NCBI RefSeq assembly: GCF_001417775.1
Contig: NZ_BBZJ01000020.1
Location: 62,001 to 126,000, forward strand
Length of the DNA stretch: 64,000 nucleotides
Source of the DNA: Streptomyces sp. TP-A0356
GTDB taxonomy: Bacteria; Actinomycetota; Actinomycetes; Streptomycetales; Streptomycetaceae
Direction: 5' to 3'
Part shown: one piece after another, positions 34,278 to 43,708 of the stretch
How positions within the stretch are numbered: the stretch's first letter is position 1
Layout of the letters: each line of letters opens with the position of its first letter
Position numbers and translations under genes: made by a program
The notes under the pieces: model-generated
The model's input: only the letters and a program-made list of their open reading frames with translations
What the model was told of the DNA's origin: nothing
Database searches by the model: none

Positions 34278-35456
34278 CTAGAGCAGCGCGAACTGGCCTT
34301 CCGGGCCCTCCTCGTGGTGGTCGAGCACCGATGCGGGGCGGCGAGCGGCCTCCGGCACCGGAAGGACCCCCGCCGTACGCAGCCCGGCGGCCGTGATGGG
34401 CGCGGTCGTCACCGTCAACTCCTCCTGCTGCGGCCGGAGTTCGGCGAGCAGCGCCAGGACGGTGATCAGTTCCAGGAGCTCGGAGGTCCAGGCCTGCGGC
34501 CAGATCGCCGGGCGGATCGCCGCCAGCGTGCCCGGCTCGGCCTGCACGGTGCGGGACGTGAACCACTGCTCCAGCACACGGACCCCGCTCACCTCGAAGT
34601 CCCAAGCGGCGGACGGCACCGGGGAGACGCGGCCCTCGTCGAGATGGAGGGTCTCCTCGTCCCGGTCGTAGTGGAGGGCGAGCGGGAGGGAGGGGAGGGG
34701 TGCGCGGACGTAGGGGCGGCGGCCGCCGGGGAGCTTGGGACGTTCCCCGTCGCGGCGCATCAGCCAGAGCATCCGGCGGCCCAGCTCGACACCGCGCGCC
34801 CAGAGCCCGGTGTCCTCGGTGAGCGGGACGACGAGGCCGTGGGGGCCGGGGCGTACCGTCGCCGTGCTCCAGGCGAGGACGTCCATGGGGCCGGGGGACA
34901 GGCCCAGACGTTCGCCCAGGTGCTCCAACAGTCCGGGGGCCAGATTGGGTTCCTCGCCGCCGGGCCGCCGGTACAGCGGGCGGATGCGGCCGGCCCGGAG
35001 CACGGGCGGCAGGGAGGTCGCGAGCAGGAGGGGTCCGGGGGAGTCGGGCACGGCGGCCGTCTCCACGGCGAAGACCTGGTGCTCACCCGCCACGCGCCAC
35101 AACTCCGGCCGTGCCACGTCGATCAGACGGTGGTCGGGGATGAGCCACTGCTCGTCGAAGGGCGCATGCAGCACCCGCAGCGGCTCCGGGCAGGGGCCCG
35201 AGGCACGGATCAGCTTCTCGGTGCCGGTGGACTGTCCGGGCAGCTGACCGACCGCCGAGTGCAGCGTGCGCGAGCGCGTCGGCTCGAACAGTGTCTCCCG
35301 GTCGGGGCCGTGGGCCTTCACCAGGGTGTCCCAGCGCGCCCTCAGGGAGGCCGGGTCGGGCGCCGACGGCCAGGCCCGGCCCGGCCGCAGGGGTGCGACG
35401 GACCACGGCATGAGGTCCGCGAGCAGCGGAGCGTCGTCGTGCGTCACGGTGGGCAT
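34278..35456 (-). CDS. Stand-alone type ISP restriction-modification C-terminal-like protein
   Basis: A 392-residue protein without methyltransferase or helicase motifs. The C-terminal part (SAAWDFEVSGVRVLEQWFTSR) matches the conserved block of type ISP target-recognition domains and similar phage proteins. In full type ISP enzymes this domain reads DNA and is fused to nuclease, translocase and methylase parts, none of which is nearby. Here it may have a DNA-binding or unrelated role. It is one of the less certain calls; no SD-rich alternative start was evident. Confidence 0.6.
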   Translation of the reverse strand: MPTVTHDDAPLLADLMPWSVAPLRPGRAWPSAPDPASLRARWDTLVKAHGPDRETLFEPTRSRTLHSAVGQLPGQSTGTEKLIRASGPCPEPLRVLHAPFDEQWLIPDHRLIDVARPELWRVAGEHQVFAVETAAVPDSPGPLLLATSLPPVLRAGRIRPLYRRPGGEEPNLAPGLLEHLGERLGLSPGPMDVLAWSTATVRPGPHGLVVPLTEDTGLWARGVELGRRMLWLMRRDGERPKLPGGRRPYVRAPLPSLPLALHYDRDEETLHLDEGRVSPVPSAAWDFEVSGVRVLEQWFTSRTVQAEPGTLAAIRPAIWPQAWTSELLELITVLALLAELRPQQEELTVTTAPITAAGLRTAGVLPVPEAARRPASVLDHHEEGPEGQFALL

Positions 35457-35468
35457 CGTACGACGTGA

Positions 35469-36218
35469 TCAGGTGGCCTCGAGGGTGACCGTGAACGAGA
35501 AGCGGTCCCCGCGGTAGTGGATCACCGCCACATCCAGGGGCCTCCCGGCGGTGTCATAGGTGACGCCCGTGTAGCGCAGGATCGGGCTGAGCAGCGGGAC
35601 GCGCAGCAGCCGCGCGGTCTCCGGGTCCGCGAGCCGGGCCTCGACCGTGTCGGTGATACGGCTGATGTCCGCGCCCACGACGTCCCGCAGCACCTTGGTC
35701 ATCGGCCAGCGGACCAGGACGTCCAGGTCGATGAGCTCGGCCAGCTCCGGGCGGACGTAGTTGAGGGCGTGGTTGGTCGGCTCGCCCGTCTTCTCGTCGC
35801 TGCGCAGCCGGTGGTACGTCGCCACCTCCTCCAGGCCCGGGAAGTGCTCGGCGAGTTCGGCCGGCACCGGCGCCCTGCCGTGGTCCAGCAGCTCGGTCGT
35901 CATACCGGACTGCTGGGCCACGATCGCGTCCACCGAGCCCAGCAACCGCACCGGGGCGCCCCTTCGCGCACTGGGCTCGATGAACGTGCCGCGCCGCCGG
36001 TGGCGAGTGATCAGCCCCTCGTCCTCCAGCTCCTTCAACGCCTGCCGCATGGTCAGCACGCTCACCCCGTAGTGCCCCGCCAGCTGCTCCTCGGTGGGCA
36101 GGCGCAGCGGGTCCTGGGGCGAGCGGCCGAGTATCGAGGCGCGCAGCGACTGCGACACCTGGTACCACAGCGGCAGCTTGCGGTTCAGGACGATGGAGTC
36201 GGGGGCGAAGGAGGTCAC
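35469..36218 (-). CDS. GntR/UTRA (HutC-type) regulator of hmgA
   Basis: A 249-residue protein: GntR winged helix (PLWYQVSQSLRASILG, LPTEEQLAGHYGVSVLTMRQALKELEDEGLITRHRRRGTFI) and a C-terminal UTRA ligand-binding domain. It overlaps the homogentisate dioxygenase gene by 4 bp (ATGA) as the second gene, so it is most likely the pathway's sensor, responding to an aromatic acid. The operator was not identified. Confidence 0.88.
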   Translation of the reverse strand: MTSFAPDSIVLNRKLPLWYQVSQSLRASILGRSPQDPLRLPTEEQLAGHYGVSVLTMRQALKELEDEGLITRHRRRGTFIEPSARRGAPVRLLGSVDAIVAQQSGMTTELLDHGRAPVPAELAEHFPGLEEVATYHRLRSDEKTGEPTNHALNYVRPELAELIDLDVLVRWPMTKVLRDVVGADISRITDTVEARLADPETARLLRVPLLSPILRYTGVTYDTAGRPLDVAVIHYRGDRFSFTVTLEAT

Positions 36219-37585
36219 GGGCTATCCGTACCGGTCGTCGGCGTTCGGTGCAACGGGCGGAAGTGGCGTTCGAGGCCCCGCCACACCTCGTCGTAGCCGC
36301 GCTGGAGATGCTCCGCCCGCGCCGCCTGTGGCGTCAGCGTCACGGGCCAGCGCGTCTCGAACATGAACGCAAGGCCGTCGTCGACCTTGTGCGGCAGCAG
36401 TTCGGCCGCGCTCGCCCGCTCGAACGTCTCCCGGTCCGGACCGTGCGCCGACATCATGTTGTGCAGCGAGCCCCCGCCCGGCACGAAGCCCTCCGCCTTC
36501 GCGTCGTACGCGCCCTCGACGAGGCCCATGTACTCGCTCATCACGTTCCGGTGGAAGTACGGCGGGCGGAACGTGTCCTCGCCCACCAGCCAGCGCGGCG
36601 CGAACACCACGAAGTCGACGCCCGCCAGACCGGGGGTGTCGCTCGGCGAGGTCAGCACCGTGAAGATCGAGGGATCCGGATGGTCGTAGCTGATGGTGCC
36701 GAGCACATTGAAGCGTCGAAGGTCATAGGTGTACGGCACATGGTTGCCATGCCAGGCGACGACATCGAGCGGCGAGTGGTCGTACGTCGCCGTCCAGAGG
36801 TTGCCGCAGAACTTGTTCACCACCTCGACCGGGCCCTCGACGTCCTCGTACGCGGCGACCGGGGCCCGGAAGTCCCGAGCGTTCGCCAGGCCGTTGGCGC
36901 CGATCGGGCCGAGATCGGGCAGACGGAAGGGCGCGCCGTAGTTCTCGCACACATAACCGCGGGCCGTCGGGCCCGGGCCGCCCTCCGACGCGGCGTCCAG
37001 CAGCTCCACTCGGAAGCGCACCCCACGAGGAATCAGCGCCACGTGGCCGGGCTCCACATGCAGCAGCCCGAACTCGGTGCGCAGCAGCAGCCCGCCGCGC
37101 TCCGGGACGATCAGCAGCTCGCCGTCGGCGTCGCTGAAGACGCGGTCCATCGAGGCGTTGGCGTGGTAGAGGTGCACGGCCATGCCGGTGCGCTGGGTGG
37201 CGTCGCCGTTGCCGCCCAGGGTCCACAGGCCCCCGAGGAAGTCCGTCCCGGCCGCGGGCTCGGGCAGCGGATCCCAGCGCAGCCGGTTCGGATCGGGCAC
37301 CGTCTGCGTGAACGGTGCCGAGCGGATGGCGCCGTTGTCGGTGCGGGTGAACTCCGGGTGCGCCGCCGAGGGCCGGATGCGGTACAGCCACGAACGCCGG
37401 TTGTGCGACCGGGGTTCGGTGAACGCCGTGCCGCTCAGCTGCTCCGCGTACAGCCCGAGCGGTGCGCGCTGGGGCGAGTTGCGGCCCTCCGGCAGTGCGC
37501 CCGGGACCGCCTCCGAGCTGTGCTCGTTGCCGAAACCGGAGAGATAGGACAGCCCCTCCGCGATCTTGCGCGCGTCCCCGTTCAT
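36215..37585 (-). CDS. hmgA: Homogentisate 1,2-dioxygenase
   Basis: About 456 residues, the usual family length. The sequence opens YLSGFGNEHSSEAVPGALP, a hallmark start. The iron ligands fall in FRPPYFHRNVMSEYMG (His and Glu) and GGSLHNMMSAHGPD (His). It cleaves the homogentisate ring to maleylacetoacetate in tyrosine/phenylalanine degradation; it is cytoplasmic. The ATG with GGGAG 5 bp upstream is chosen over the GTG immediately before it. The partner GntR gene follows. Confidence 0.96.
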   Translation of the reverse strand: MNGDARKIAEGLSYLSGFGNEHSSEAVPGALPEGRNSPQRAPLGLYAEQLSGTAFTEPRSHNRRSWLYRIRPSAAHPEFTRTDNGAIRSAPFTQTVPDPNRLRWDPLPEPAAGTDFLGGLWTLGGNGDATQRTGMAVHLYHANASMDRVFSDADGELLIVPERGGLLLRTEFGLLHVEPGHVALIPRGVRFRVELLDAASEGGPGPTARGYVCENYGAPFRLPDLGPIGANGLANARDFRAPVAAYEDVEGPVEVVNKFCGNLWTATYDHSPLDVVAWHGNHVPYTYDLRRFNVLGTISYDHPDPSIFTVLTSPSDTPGLAGVDFVVFAPRWLVGEDTFRPPYFHRNVMSEYMGLVEGAYDAKAEGFVPGGGSLHNMMSAHGPDRETFERASAAELLPHKVDDGLAFMFETRWPVTLTPQAARAEHLQRGYDEVWRGLERHFRPLHRTPTTGTDSP

Positions 37586-37624
37586 CACCGCTCCCTCGTC
37601 GCTGATTCCTATGCATCACCGTAG

Positions 37625-37933
37625 GATTCGGGAGTCGGGTGCGCAAGAGGGAGCGGAGCACGGCACTACCGTGAGGTCGAGGGCAAGGGTGCGCCCCAGG
37701 TGGCGGTCGAGGTCCAGCCGGACCCCGGCGACACCGGGGACGTGCGACTGACGGTCCGCCACTTCCGCTTCTCGCCGCCGGGTGCGCGTCCCATGGCCGA
37801 GGCAGGCCGCGGCGTCGCACGGCTCTACCTGGACGGCCGCTCCCTCACCCGGCTGCGCACGGTCGACCACCACCTGCCCGGACATCACGGCGTCGGCGAC
37901 CGAGGCGAGGCGGCCTCCCACGGTGAGAGGTGA
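37625..37933 (+). pseudogene. Relic of an exported protein of the GHAHLYVDG type
   Basis: An open frame with no upstream start or ribosome site reads APQVAVEVQPDPGDTGDVRL, then FRFSPPGARP, GVARLYLDGRSLTRLRT and HHLPG. This resembles the middle of Streptomyces exported proteins containing FRFAPE and GHAHLYVDG...RLYGxxxHLP. The N-terminal signal/lipobox region and the C-terminal strands are missing, and the frame dissolves after HLPG. Best read as a decayed fragment. A spurious frame is the alternative. Confidence 0.45.
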
Positions 37934-38015
37934 CGCGTGGCAGCCCGATGAGTGCAGGGGCCATCGGCTTCCGTACAGACGGGCAAGGTTCACCGGCCCC
38001 CGGCGGAGAGGCATT

Positions 38016-38636
38016 ATGAAGCCCGTGCCCCACGCGACATCGCTGCGCCGCGCGCCCGTCCAGCGCCGTAGCGCGGAACGACTGACCAGGATCCTCGACG
38101 CCTGCGCCGACCTCCTCGACGAGGTCGGCTACGACGCCCTGAGCACCCGGGCCGTGGCCCTGCGCGCGGGCGTGCCCATCGGCTCCGTGTACCGCTTCTT
38201 CGGCAACAAGCGGGCGATGGCCGACGCCCTGGCCGAACGCAACCTGGAGCGCTACACCGAGCGCGTCACCCGTCGGCTGGCCCGGGCGGAGGGTGAGGGC
38301 GGCTGGCGCGCGGCCGTGGACGCGGTGCTCGACGAGTACCTGGACATGAAGCGCACCGCGCCCGGCTTCTCCCTCGTCGACTTCGGCAACCAGATCCCGG
38401 TCGGCGCCCGCCACGCCGAACCCAACCACCGGGTTGCGGAGCGTCTGACGGACCTCCTCTCGGCGTACCTCGACCACGAACCGGACGAAGACCTGCGCCG
38501 TACGTTCCTGGTCGCGGTGGAAACGGCCGACACCCTGGTCCATCTGGCCTTCCGGGTGGACCCGCAGGGCGACGAGAAGATCATCGAGGAGACACGGGTG
38601 CTGCTGCGGGCTTACCTGGTGCGGGTGCTGGACTAG
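38016..38636 (+). CDS. TetR-family regulator
   Basis: A 206-residue protein: N-terminal helix-turn-helix (RILDACADLLDEVGYDALSTRAVALRAGVPIGSVYRFFGNKRAMADAL) and a ligand domain with ILR-type helices. ATG is preceded by GGAGAGG. Nothing obvious is cotranscribed. The molybdenum oxidoreductase gene begins 220 bp downstream with its own operator-like palindrome. Confidence 0.87.
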   Translation: MKPVPHATSLRRAPVQRRSAERLTRILDACADLLDEVGYDALSTRAVALRAGVPIGSVYRFFGNKRAMADALAERNLERYTERVTRRLARAEGEGGWRAAVDAVLDEYLDMKRTAPGFSLVDFGNQIPVGARHAEPNHRVAERLTDLLSAYLDHEPDEDLRRTFLVAVETADTLVHLAFRVDPQGDEKIIEETRVLLRAYLVRVLD

Positions 38637-38792
38637 ATGTACCAGCGCTTCTGACCGATCTCCGTGTGACAGCGCGGAGATCCAGAGCGGCTCCTGGGCG
38701 GGCGCCGGGGGTGGTTTCGGGGGAAGTGTCCGAACTGCTCCTCGACTCCTCGCTGATTTGCGACCTGTGCCCCGTTGGCCCTCCCCACCCTT

Positions 38793-38808
38793 CATACCGG
38801 TCGGTATG
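38793..38808. promoter_or_regulatory. TetR-type operator CATACCGACCGGTATG
   Basis: A 7+2+7 inverted repeat (written on the minus strand), 50 bp upstream of the oxidoreductase start. The same CATACCGACYGGT core occurs upstream of the SDR/ligase operon and of the kinase/acyl-CoA dehydrogenase operon. Confidence 0.75.
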
Positions 38809-38858
38809 CTCGGCTCCGTTCGTGCGTCACCGCTGCCGCCACCCCTCCGGGAGGACTC

Positions 38859-41099
38859 GTGTCCCGCACCGCTCTGCGTATCTGCCCCCTGTGCGAGGCC
38901 ACCTGCGGGCTCACGCTCACCATCGAGGGCACCCGTGTCACCGGTGCCCGCGGCGATCGTGACGACGTGTTCAGCAAGGGGTTCGTCTGCCCGAAGGGCG
39001 CCTCCTTCGGGGCCGCCGACTCCGATCCCGACCGGCTGCGCGTGCCCCTCGTGCGCCAGGACGGGGAGCTGCGCGAGGCCACCTGGGAGGAGGCGTTCGA
39101 CGCGGTCGCCGCGGGGCTGCGGCCGGTCGTCGAGCGCTACGGGCCGCATGCCGTCGGCCTCGTCCTCGGCAACCCGACCGTGCACACGATGGCCGGTGGC
39201 CTCTATCCAGCCGTTCTGCTCGCCGGCCTGCGCACCCACAGCCTGTTCACGGCCTCGACGCTGGACCAGATGCCCAAGCACGTCTCCAGCGGGCTGATGT
39301 TCGGGGACGCGGGCGCCATCCCCGTGCCCGACCTCGACCACACGGACCATCTGCTGCTGATCGGCGCCAACCCCCTCGAATCCAACGGCAGTCTGTGCAC
39401 GGCCCCCGACTTCCCGGGCAAGCTCAAGGCCCTCAAGGCCCGCGGCGGCACCCTCACCGTGATCGACCCGCGACGCACCCGGACCGCCCGGCTCGCCGAC
39501 CGGCATGTCGCCGTCCGCCCCGGCACCGACGCCCTGCTGCTCGCGGCCATGGCGCACGTCCTGTTCGAGGAGGACCTCGTCGACCTCGGGGACCTCGCAC
39601 CGCACGTGCGGGACATCGACGAACTGGCCGCATCGCTGCGGGACTTCACTCCCGAAGCCGCGGCCGGGGCATGCGACGTCGAGGCGGACACCATCCGCGC
39701 CCTCGCCCGCGAGCTGGCGGCCGCGCCCACCGCCGCCGTCTACGGCCGCATCGGCAGCTGCACCGTGCCGCACGGCACCCTGGCCAGCTGGCTCGTCGAC
39801 GTGCTCAACGTCCTCACCGGCAACCTCGACCGGCCCGGCGGCGCCCTCTTCCCGCTGTCGGCCACGGACAGGACGCCCAGGCCCGCCGGGCCCGGCCGCG
39901 GCTTCGCGCTCGGACGCTGGCACTCGAGGGTGCGCCGGCACCCCGAGGCCAAGGGCGAGCTGCCGATCGCCGCGCTCGCCGAGGAGATCGACACCGCCAC
40001 GGACGAGGGCAGCCCGGTCCGCGCCGTCATCGTCGTCGCGGCCAACCCCGTGCTCTCGGCCCCGGACGGCGACCGCCTCGACAAGGCGCTCGGTTCGCTC
40101 GACTTCATGGTCAGCGTCGACCCGTATCTGAACGAGACCTCGCGCCACGCGCACGTCGTCCTGCCGCCGCCCCCGCCCTCCCAGGCGCCGCACTTCGACT
40201 TCGCCTTCAACACCCTCGCCGTGCGCAACCAGGTCCGCTACAGCCGCGCCGCCGTCCCTCTGGAGCCGGGGCGCATGGCCGAGACCGAGATCCTCGCGCG
40301 GCTGGTCCTCGCCGCGACCGGCATGCACGGCGCCGACCCGGCCGCGGTCGACGACCTGGTCATCGACCAGACCCTGGGCAAGGCGGTCACCGAGGCCCAC
40401 TCACCCGTCCACGGCCGAGATCCGCGCGAGGTGGCCGCGCAGCTCACCGGCGAGAGCGGTCCCGAGCGGCGGCTGGACATGATGCTGCGCCTGGGCCCGT
40501 ACGGCGACGGGTTCGGCGCACGGCCCGATGGGCTCACCCTGGAGAAGCTTCTCGCCCACCCGCACGGCATCGACCTCGGTCCGCTCCGCCCCCGCCTGCC
40601 ACAGCCGCTGAGGACCCGCAGCGGGAAGGTCGAACTGCTGCCGGGACCGATCGCGGACGATCTGCCACGGCTGAAGCGGGCGTTGAGCGAGCGTGCGGTT
40701 GGGCTCGTGCTCGTCGGGCGGCGCCATCTGCGGTCCAACAACAGCTGGCTGCACAACGTGCCCGCCCTGACCGGCGGTTCCAACCGCTGCACCCTGCACA
40801 TCCACCCCGACGACGCCGAGCGGCTCGGACTCCGTGACGGAGCGCCGGTACGGGTCAAGGGCGCCGGGGGAGCGGTGACCGCGCCCGTCGAGGTCACCGA
40901 CGGAATCCGGCGCGGGGTCGTCAGCCTTCCGCACGGCTGGGGCCACGACCGGCCGGGCACCAGGATGAGCCATGCCGCCCTGGACCCCGGCGTCAACGTC
41001 AACCAACTCCTGGACGGCAGTCTGCTCGACCCGTTGTCGGGCAACGCGGTGCTCAACGGCATACCCGTTGACCTCACACCACTCGACACGCCGAGCTGA
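38859..41099 (+). CDS. Molybdopterin (bis-MGD) oxidoreductase
   Basis: A 746-residue enzyme of the formate dehydrogenase/nitrate reductase superfamily. The N-terminus has Cys9-x2-Cys12-x3-Cys16-x27-Cys44 for a 4Fe-4S cluster (RICPLCEATCG ... GFVCPKG). The central molybdopterin domains follow, and a C-terminal molydopterin-dinucleotide binding domain (about 630-746; RSNNSWLHNVPAL, GWGHDRPGT). No Tat signal, so cytoplasmic. The GTG start has GGGAGGAC upstream. No electron-transfer subunit is next to it. Substrate unknown; an acid or thiol-linked oxidation is possible. It carries a TetR operator shared with CoA-catabolism genes. Confidence 0.88.
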   Translation: MSRTALRICPLCEATCGLTLTIEGTRVTGARGDRDDVFSKGFVCPKGASFGAADSDPDRLRVPLVRQDGELREATWEEAFDAVAAGLRPVVERYGPHAVGLVLGNPTVHTMAGGLYPAVLLAGLRTHSLFTASTLDQMPKHVSSGLMFGDAGAIPVPDLDHTDHLLLIGANPLESNGSLCTAPDFPGKLKALKARGGTLTVIDPRRTRTARLADRHVAVRPGTDALLLAAMAHVLFEEDLVDLGDLAPHVRDIDELAASLRDFTPEAAAGACDVEADTIRALARELAAAPTAAVYGRIGSCTVPHGTLASWLVDVLNVLTGNLDRPGGALFPLSATDRTPRPAGPGRGFALGRWHSRVRRHPEAKGELPIAALAEEIDTATDEGSPVRAVIVVAANPVLSAPDGDRLDKALGSLDFMVSVDPYLNETSRHAHVVLPPPPPSQAPHFDFAFNTLAVRNQVRYSRAAVPLEPGRMAETEILARLVLAATGMHGADPAAVDDLVIDQTLGKAVTEAHSPVHGRDPREVAAQLTGESGPERRLDMMLRLGPYGDGFGARPDGLTLEKLLAHPHGIDLGPLRPRLPQPLRTRSGKVELLPGPIADDLPRLKRALSERAVGLVLVGRRHLRSNNSWLHNVPALTGGSNRCTLHIHPDDAERLGLRDGAPVRVKGAGGAVTAPVEVTDGIRRGVVSLPHGWGHDRPGTRMSHAALDPGVNVNQLLDGSLLDPLSGNAVLNGIPVDLTPLDTPS

Positions 41100-41122
41100 C
41101 GGGGGAGGCCCCTGGCGCGGCA

Positions 41123-41141
41123 AAACTAACATCGCTAGTTT
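41123..41141. promoter_or_regulatory. Operator AAACTAACATCGCTAGTTT before the aldehyde dehydrogenase gene
   Basis: Inverted repeat with AAACTA/TAGTTT arms. A near copy stands in the divergent promoter between the TetR gene and the acyl-CoA dehydrogenase gene (44375-44397). The shared pattern is AAACTARCA-N2-GCTARTTT. Confidence 0.75.
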
Positions 41142-41196
41142 GGTGCCGATCGCCAGTGTGGGCGTGGACGACGTCGCCCGGCCCGGGAGGATGACG

Positions 41197-42594
41197 ATGA
41201 AGGCACATGACGGCATGTACATCGAGGGTGTCTGGCGCCCCGCAGCCGGGGCGGACACCATCGAGGTCGTGAATCCGGTCGACGAGCAGGTCATCGGCCG
41301 GGTCCCGGCGGGTACCGCCCAGGACGTCGACGCCGCCGTACGCGCCGCCCGTGCCGCCCTTGCGGCCTGGGCCGCCACCGCGCCCGCCGAGCGGGCCGCC
41401 CGGCTGACCGCCCTGAGGGACGTGCTCGTGGCCCGCAAGGACGAGATCGCCGAGACGGTCACCGCCGAGCTGGGCGCACCGCTTCCGTTCTCCCAGGCCG
41501 TCCACGTGGGCCTGCCGATCCTGGTCGCGGGCTCGTACGCCGAACTGGCCGCGACGCACGCCTTCGAGGAGAGGGTCGGCAACTCCACCGTCTACCAGGA
41601 GCCGATCGGGGTCGTGGGCGCGATCACTCCCTGGAACTACCCACTCCACCAGATCGTCGCCAAGGTCGCCCCGGCACTGGCGGCGGGCTGCACGGTCGTC
41701 CTCAAGCCCGCCGAGGACACCCCGCTGACCGCCCAGCTCTTCGCGGAGGCGGTCCACGAAGCGGGCGTACCGGCCGGGGTGTTCAACCTCGTCACCGGTC
41801 TCGGCCCGGTCGCGGGCCAAGCGCTCGCCGGGCACGAGGGCGTCGACCTGGTCTCCTTCACCGGCTCCACGGCGGTGGGCAGGCAGATCGGCGCGACGGC
41901 CGGAGCGGCCGTCAAGAAGGTCGCCCTGGAGCTGGGCGGCAAGTCCGCGAACGTCATCCTGCCCAGCGCGGACCTCGCCAAGGCGGTGAACGTCGGCGTC
42001 GCGAACGTGATGTCCAACTCCGGCCAGACGTGCAGCGCGTGGACACGGATGCTGGTGCACCGGGAGCGCTACGAGGAGGCGGTGCGACTCGCCGCCGGTG
42101 CCGCGGCGAAGTACGGCGACCGCATCGGCCCGGTGGTGAACGCCAAGCAGCTGGCCCGGGTGCGTGCTTACATCGACAAGGGCATGGCGGAAGGCGCGCG
42201 CCTGGTCGCGGGCGGCCCGGACTCCCCGCACGAGCGGGGCTACTTCGTGCGTCCCACCGTCTTCGCCGACGTGACTCCCGAGATGACGATCGCCCAGGAG
42301 GAGATCTTCGGCCCGGTGCTGTCGATCCTTCCCTACGAGGACGAGGAGGACGCCCTGCGGATCGCGAACGGCACGGTGTACGGCCTCGCCGGCGCCGTCT
42401 GGGCGGGTGACGACGCCGAGGCGGTCTCGTTCGCGCGCAGGCTGGAGACCGGGCAGGTGGACATCAACGGAGGACGCTTCAACCCCCTTGCCCCGTTCGG
42501 CGGTTACAAGCAGTCGGGGGTGGGCCGTGAGCTGGGTGCGCACGGGCTCGTCGAGTACCTGCAGACCAAGTCCCTCCAGTTCCAGGAGCGTTGA
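41197..42594 (+). CDS. NAD(P)-dependent aldehyde dehydrogenase
   Basis: A 465-residue ALDH: cofactor segment GVVGAITPWNYPLHQ, FTGSTAVGRQI, LELGGKSAN (general-base Glu) and NSGQTCSAWTRM (catalytic Cys). It oxidises an aldehyde to the acid. Start: the second of two ATGs, because GGGAGG abuts the first. It is followed within 5 bp by an alcohol dehydrogenase gene, so the pair likely converts an alcohol via an aldehyde to a carboxylate. Confidence 0.93.
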   Translation: MKAHDGMYIEGVWRPAAGADTIEVVNPVDEQVIGRVPAGTAQDVDAAVRAARAALAAWAATAPAERAARLTALRDVLVARKDEIAETVTAELGAPLPFSQAVHVGLPILVAGSYAELAATHAFEERVGNSTVYQEPIGVVGAITPWNYPLHQIVAKVAPALAAGCTVVLKPAEDTPLTAQLFAEAVHEAGVPAGVFNLVTGLGPVAGQALAGHEGVDLVSFTGSTAVGRQIGATAGAAVKKVALELGGKSANVILPSADLAKAVNVGVANVMSNSGQTCSAWTRMLVHRERYEEAVRLAAGAAAKYGDRIGPVVNAKQLARVRAYIDKGMAEGARLVAGGPDSPHERGYFVRPTVFADVTPEMTIAQEEIFGPVLSILPYEDEEDALRIANGTVYGLAGAVWAGDDAEAVSFARRLETGQVDINGGRFNPLAPFGGYKQSGVGRELGAHGLVEYLQTKSLQFQER

Positions 42595-42599
42595 GCGAG

Positions 42600-43682
42600 A
42601 TGGTCCGTGCCGCTGTCCTGCCCGCCGTCGGTGCCCCGCTGCAGGTCACCGAGATCGAGCTTCCCGAGCCCGGACCCGGCCAGGTCCGGGTCCGGCTGGC
42701 CGCCGCCGGGGTCTGCCACTCCGATCTGTCGCTGTCCAACGGCACCATGCGGGTGCCGGTGCCCGCGGTCCTCGGCCACGAGGGCGCGGGAACGGTGGTG
42801 TCCGTCGGCGAGGGCGTCACCCATCTCGCGCCCGGCACCGGTGTCGTCCTCAACTGGGCCCCCTCCTGCGGGAGTTGTCATGCCTGCGGGCTGGGGGAAG
42901 TGTGGCTGTGCGCCAATGCGCTGACCGGCGCCGGAGAGGTCCATGCCCGCCGCGGGGACGACGGCACGGAGCTGCACCCCGGTCTGAACGTCGCCGCGTT
43001 CGCGCAGGAGACGGTGGTGGCGGCGTCCTGCGTGCTGCCAGTGCCCGACGGCGTGCCGCTGACCGACGCGGCTCTGCTGGGCTGTGCCGTGCTGACGGGA
43101 TACGGGGCCGTGCACCACGCGGCGCGGGTGCGGCCGGGCGAGACGGTGGCTGTCTACGGGGTCGGCGGAGTGGGTCTGGCGACACTCCAGTCGGCACGGA
43201 TCGCGGGCGCGGAGCGCATCATCGCGGTGGACGTGTCCCCCGAGAAGGAGGAACTCGCACGACGGGCCGGGGCGACGGACTTCGTGCTCGCCTCCGACAC
43301 CACCCCCCGGGAGATCCGCGGCCTCACGGACAAGCAGGGCGTCGACGTGGCGGTGGAGTGCGTGGGCCGTGCGGTCACCATCCGCGCGGCCTGGGACTCC
43401 ACTCGCCGCGGCGGCCGTACGACGGTCGTCGGCATCGGCGGCAAGGACCAGCAGGTCACGTTCAACGCCCTGGAGATCTTCCACTGGGGCCGTACGCTGT
43501 CGGGCTGCGTCTACGGCAACGCGAACCCGGCGCAGGACCTGCCGGTCCTGGCCGAGCACGTGCGGGCGGGCCGCCTGGACCTGGGCGCGCTGGTGACGGA
43601 ACGCATCGCGCTGGAGGGGATCCCGGCGGCGTTCGAGAACATGCTGGCAGGCAAGGGAGGCCGGGCGCTGGTGGTGTTCTAG
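42600..43682 (+). CDS. Zinc-dependent medium-chain alcohol dehydrogenase
   Basis: A 360-residue MDR enzyme. Catalytic zinc site: Cys39 (AGVCHSD), His60-Glu61 (GHEGAG). Structural zinc site: Cys90, 93, 96 and 104. Coenzyme motif VAVYGVGGVGLATLQSARIAGA with Asp in VDVS, suggesting NAD. It is operonic with the aldehyde dehydrogenase gene. A TTG overlapping the ALDH stop is an alternative start; ATG is used. Confidence 0.92.
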   Translation: MVRAAVLPAVGAPLQVTEIELPEPGPGQVRVRLAAAGVCHSDLSLSNGTMRVPVPAVLGHEGAGTVVSVGEGVTHLAPGTGVVLNWAPSCGSCHACGLGEVWLCANALTGAGEVHARRGDDGTELHPGLNVAAFAQETVVAASCVLPVPDGVPLTDAALLGCAVLTGYGAVHHAARVRPGETVAVYGVGGVGLATLQSARIAGAERIIAVDVSPEKEELARRAGATDFVLASDTTPREIRGLTDKQGVDVAVECVGRAVTIRAAWDSTRRGGRTTVVGIGGKDQQVTFNALEIFHWGRTLSGCVYGNANPAQDLPVLAEHVRAGRLDLGALVTERIALEGIPAAFENMLAGKGGRALVVF

Positions 43683-43708
43683 GACTCACCAGCCGGTGCC
43701 CGTTCGTC

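Noticed and set aside
34278..36218. Defence island around the type ISP-like protein
   Set aside because: Neighbours are a CoA-transferase, a GntR regulator and hmgA; no other defence gene is present.
37616..38014. Minus-strand frame over the hmgA-tetR gap
   Set aside because: No start signal; its composition is that of a complement of the plus-strand relic, which shows recognisable motifs.
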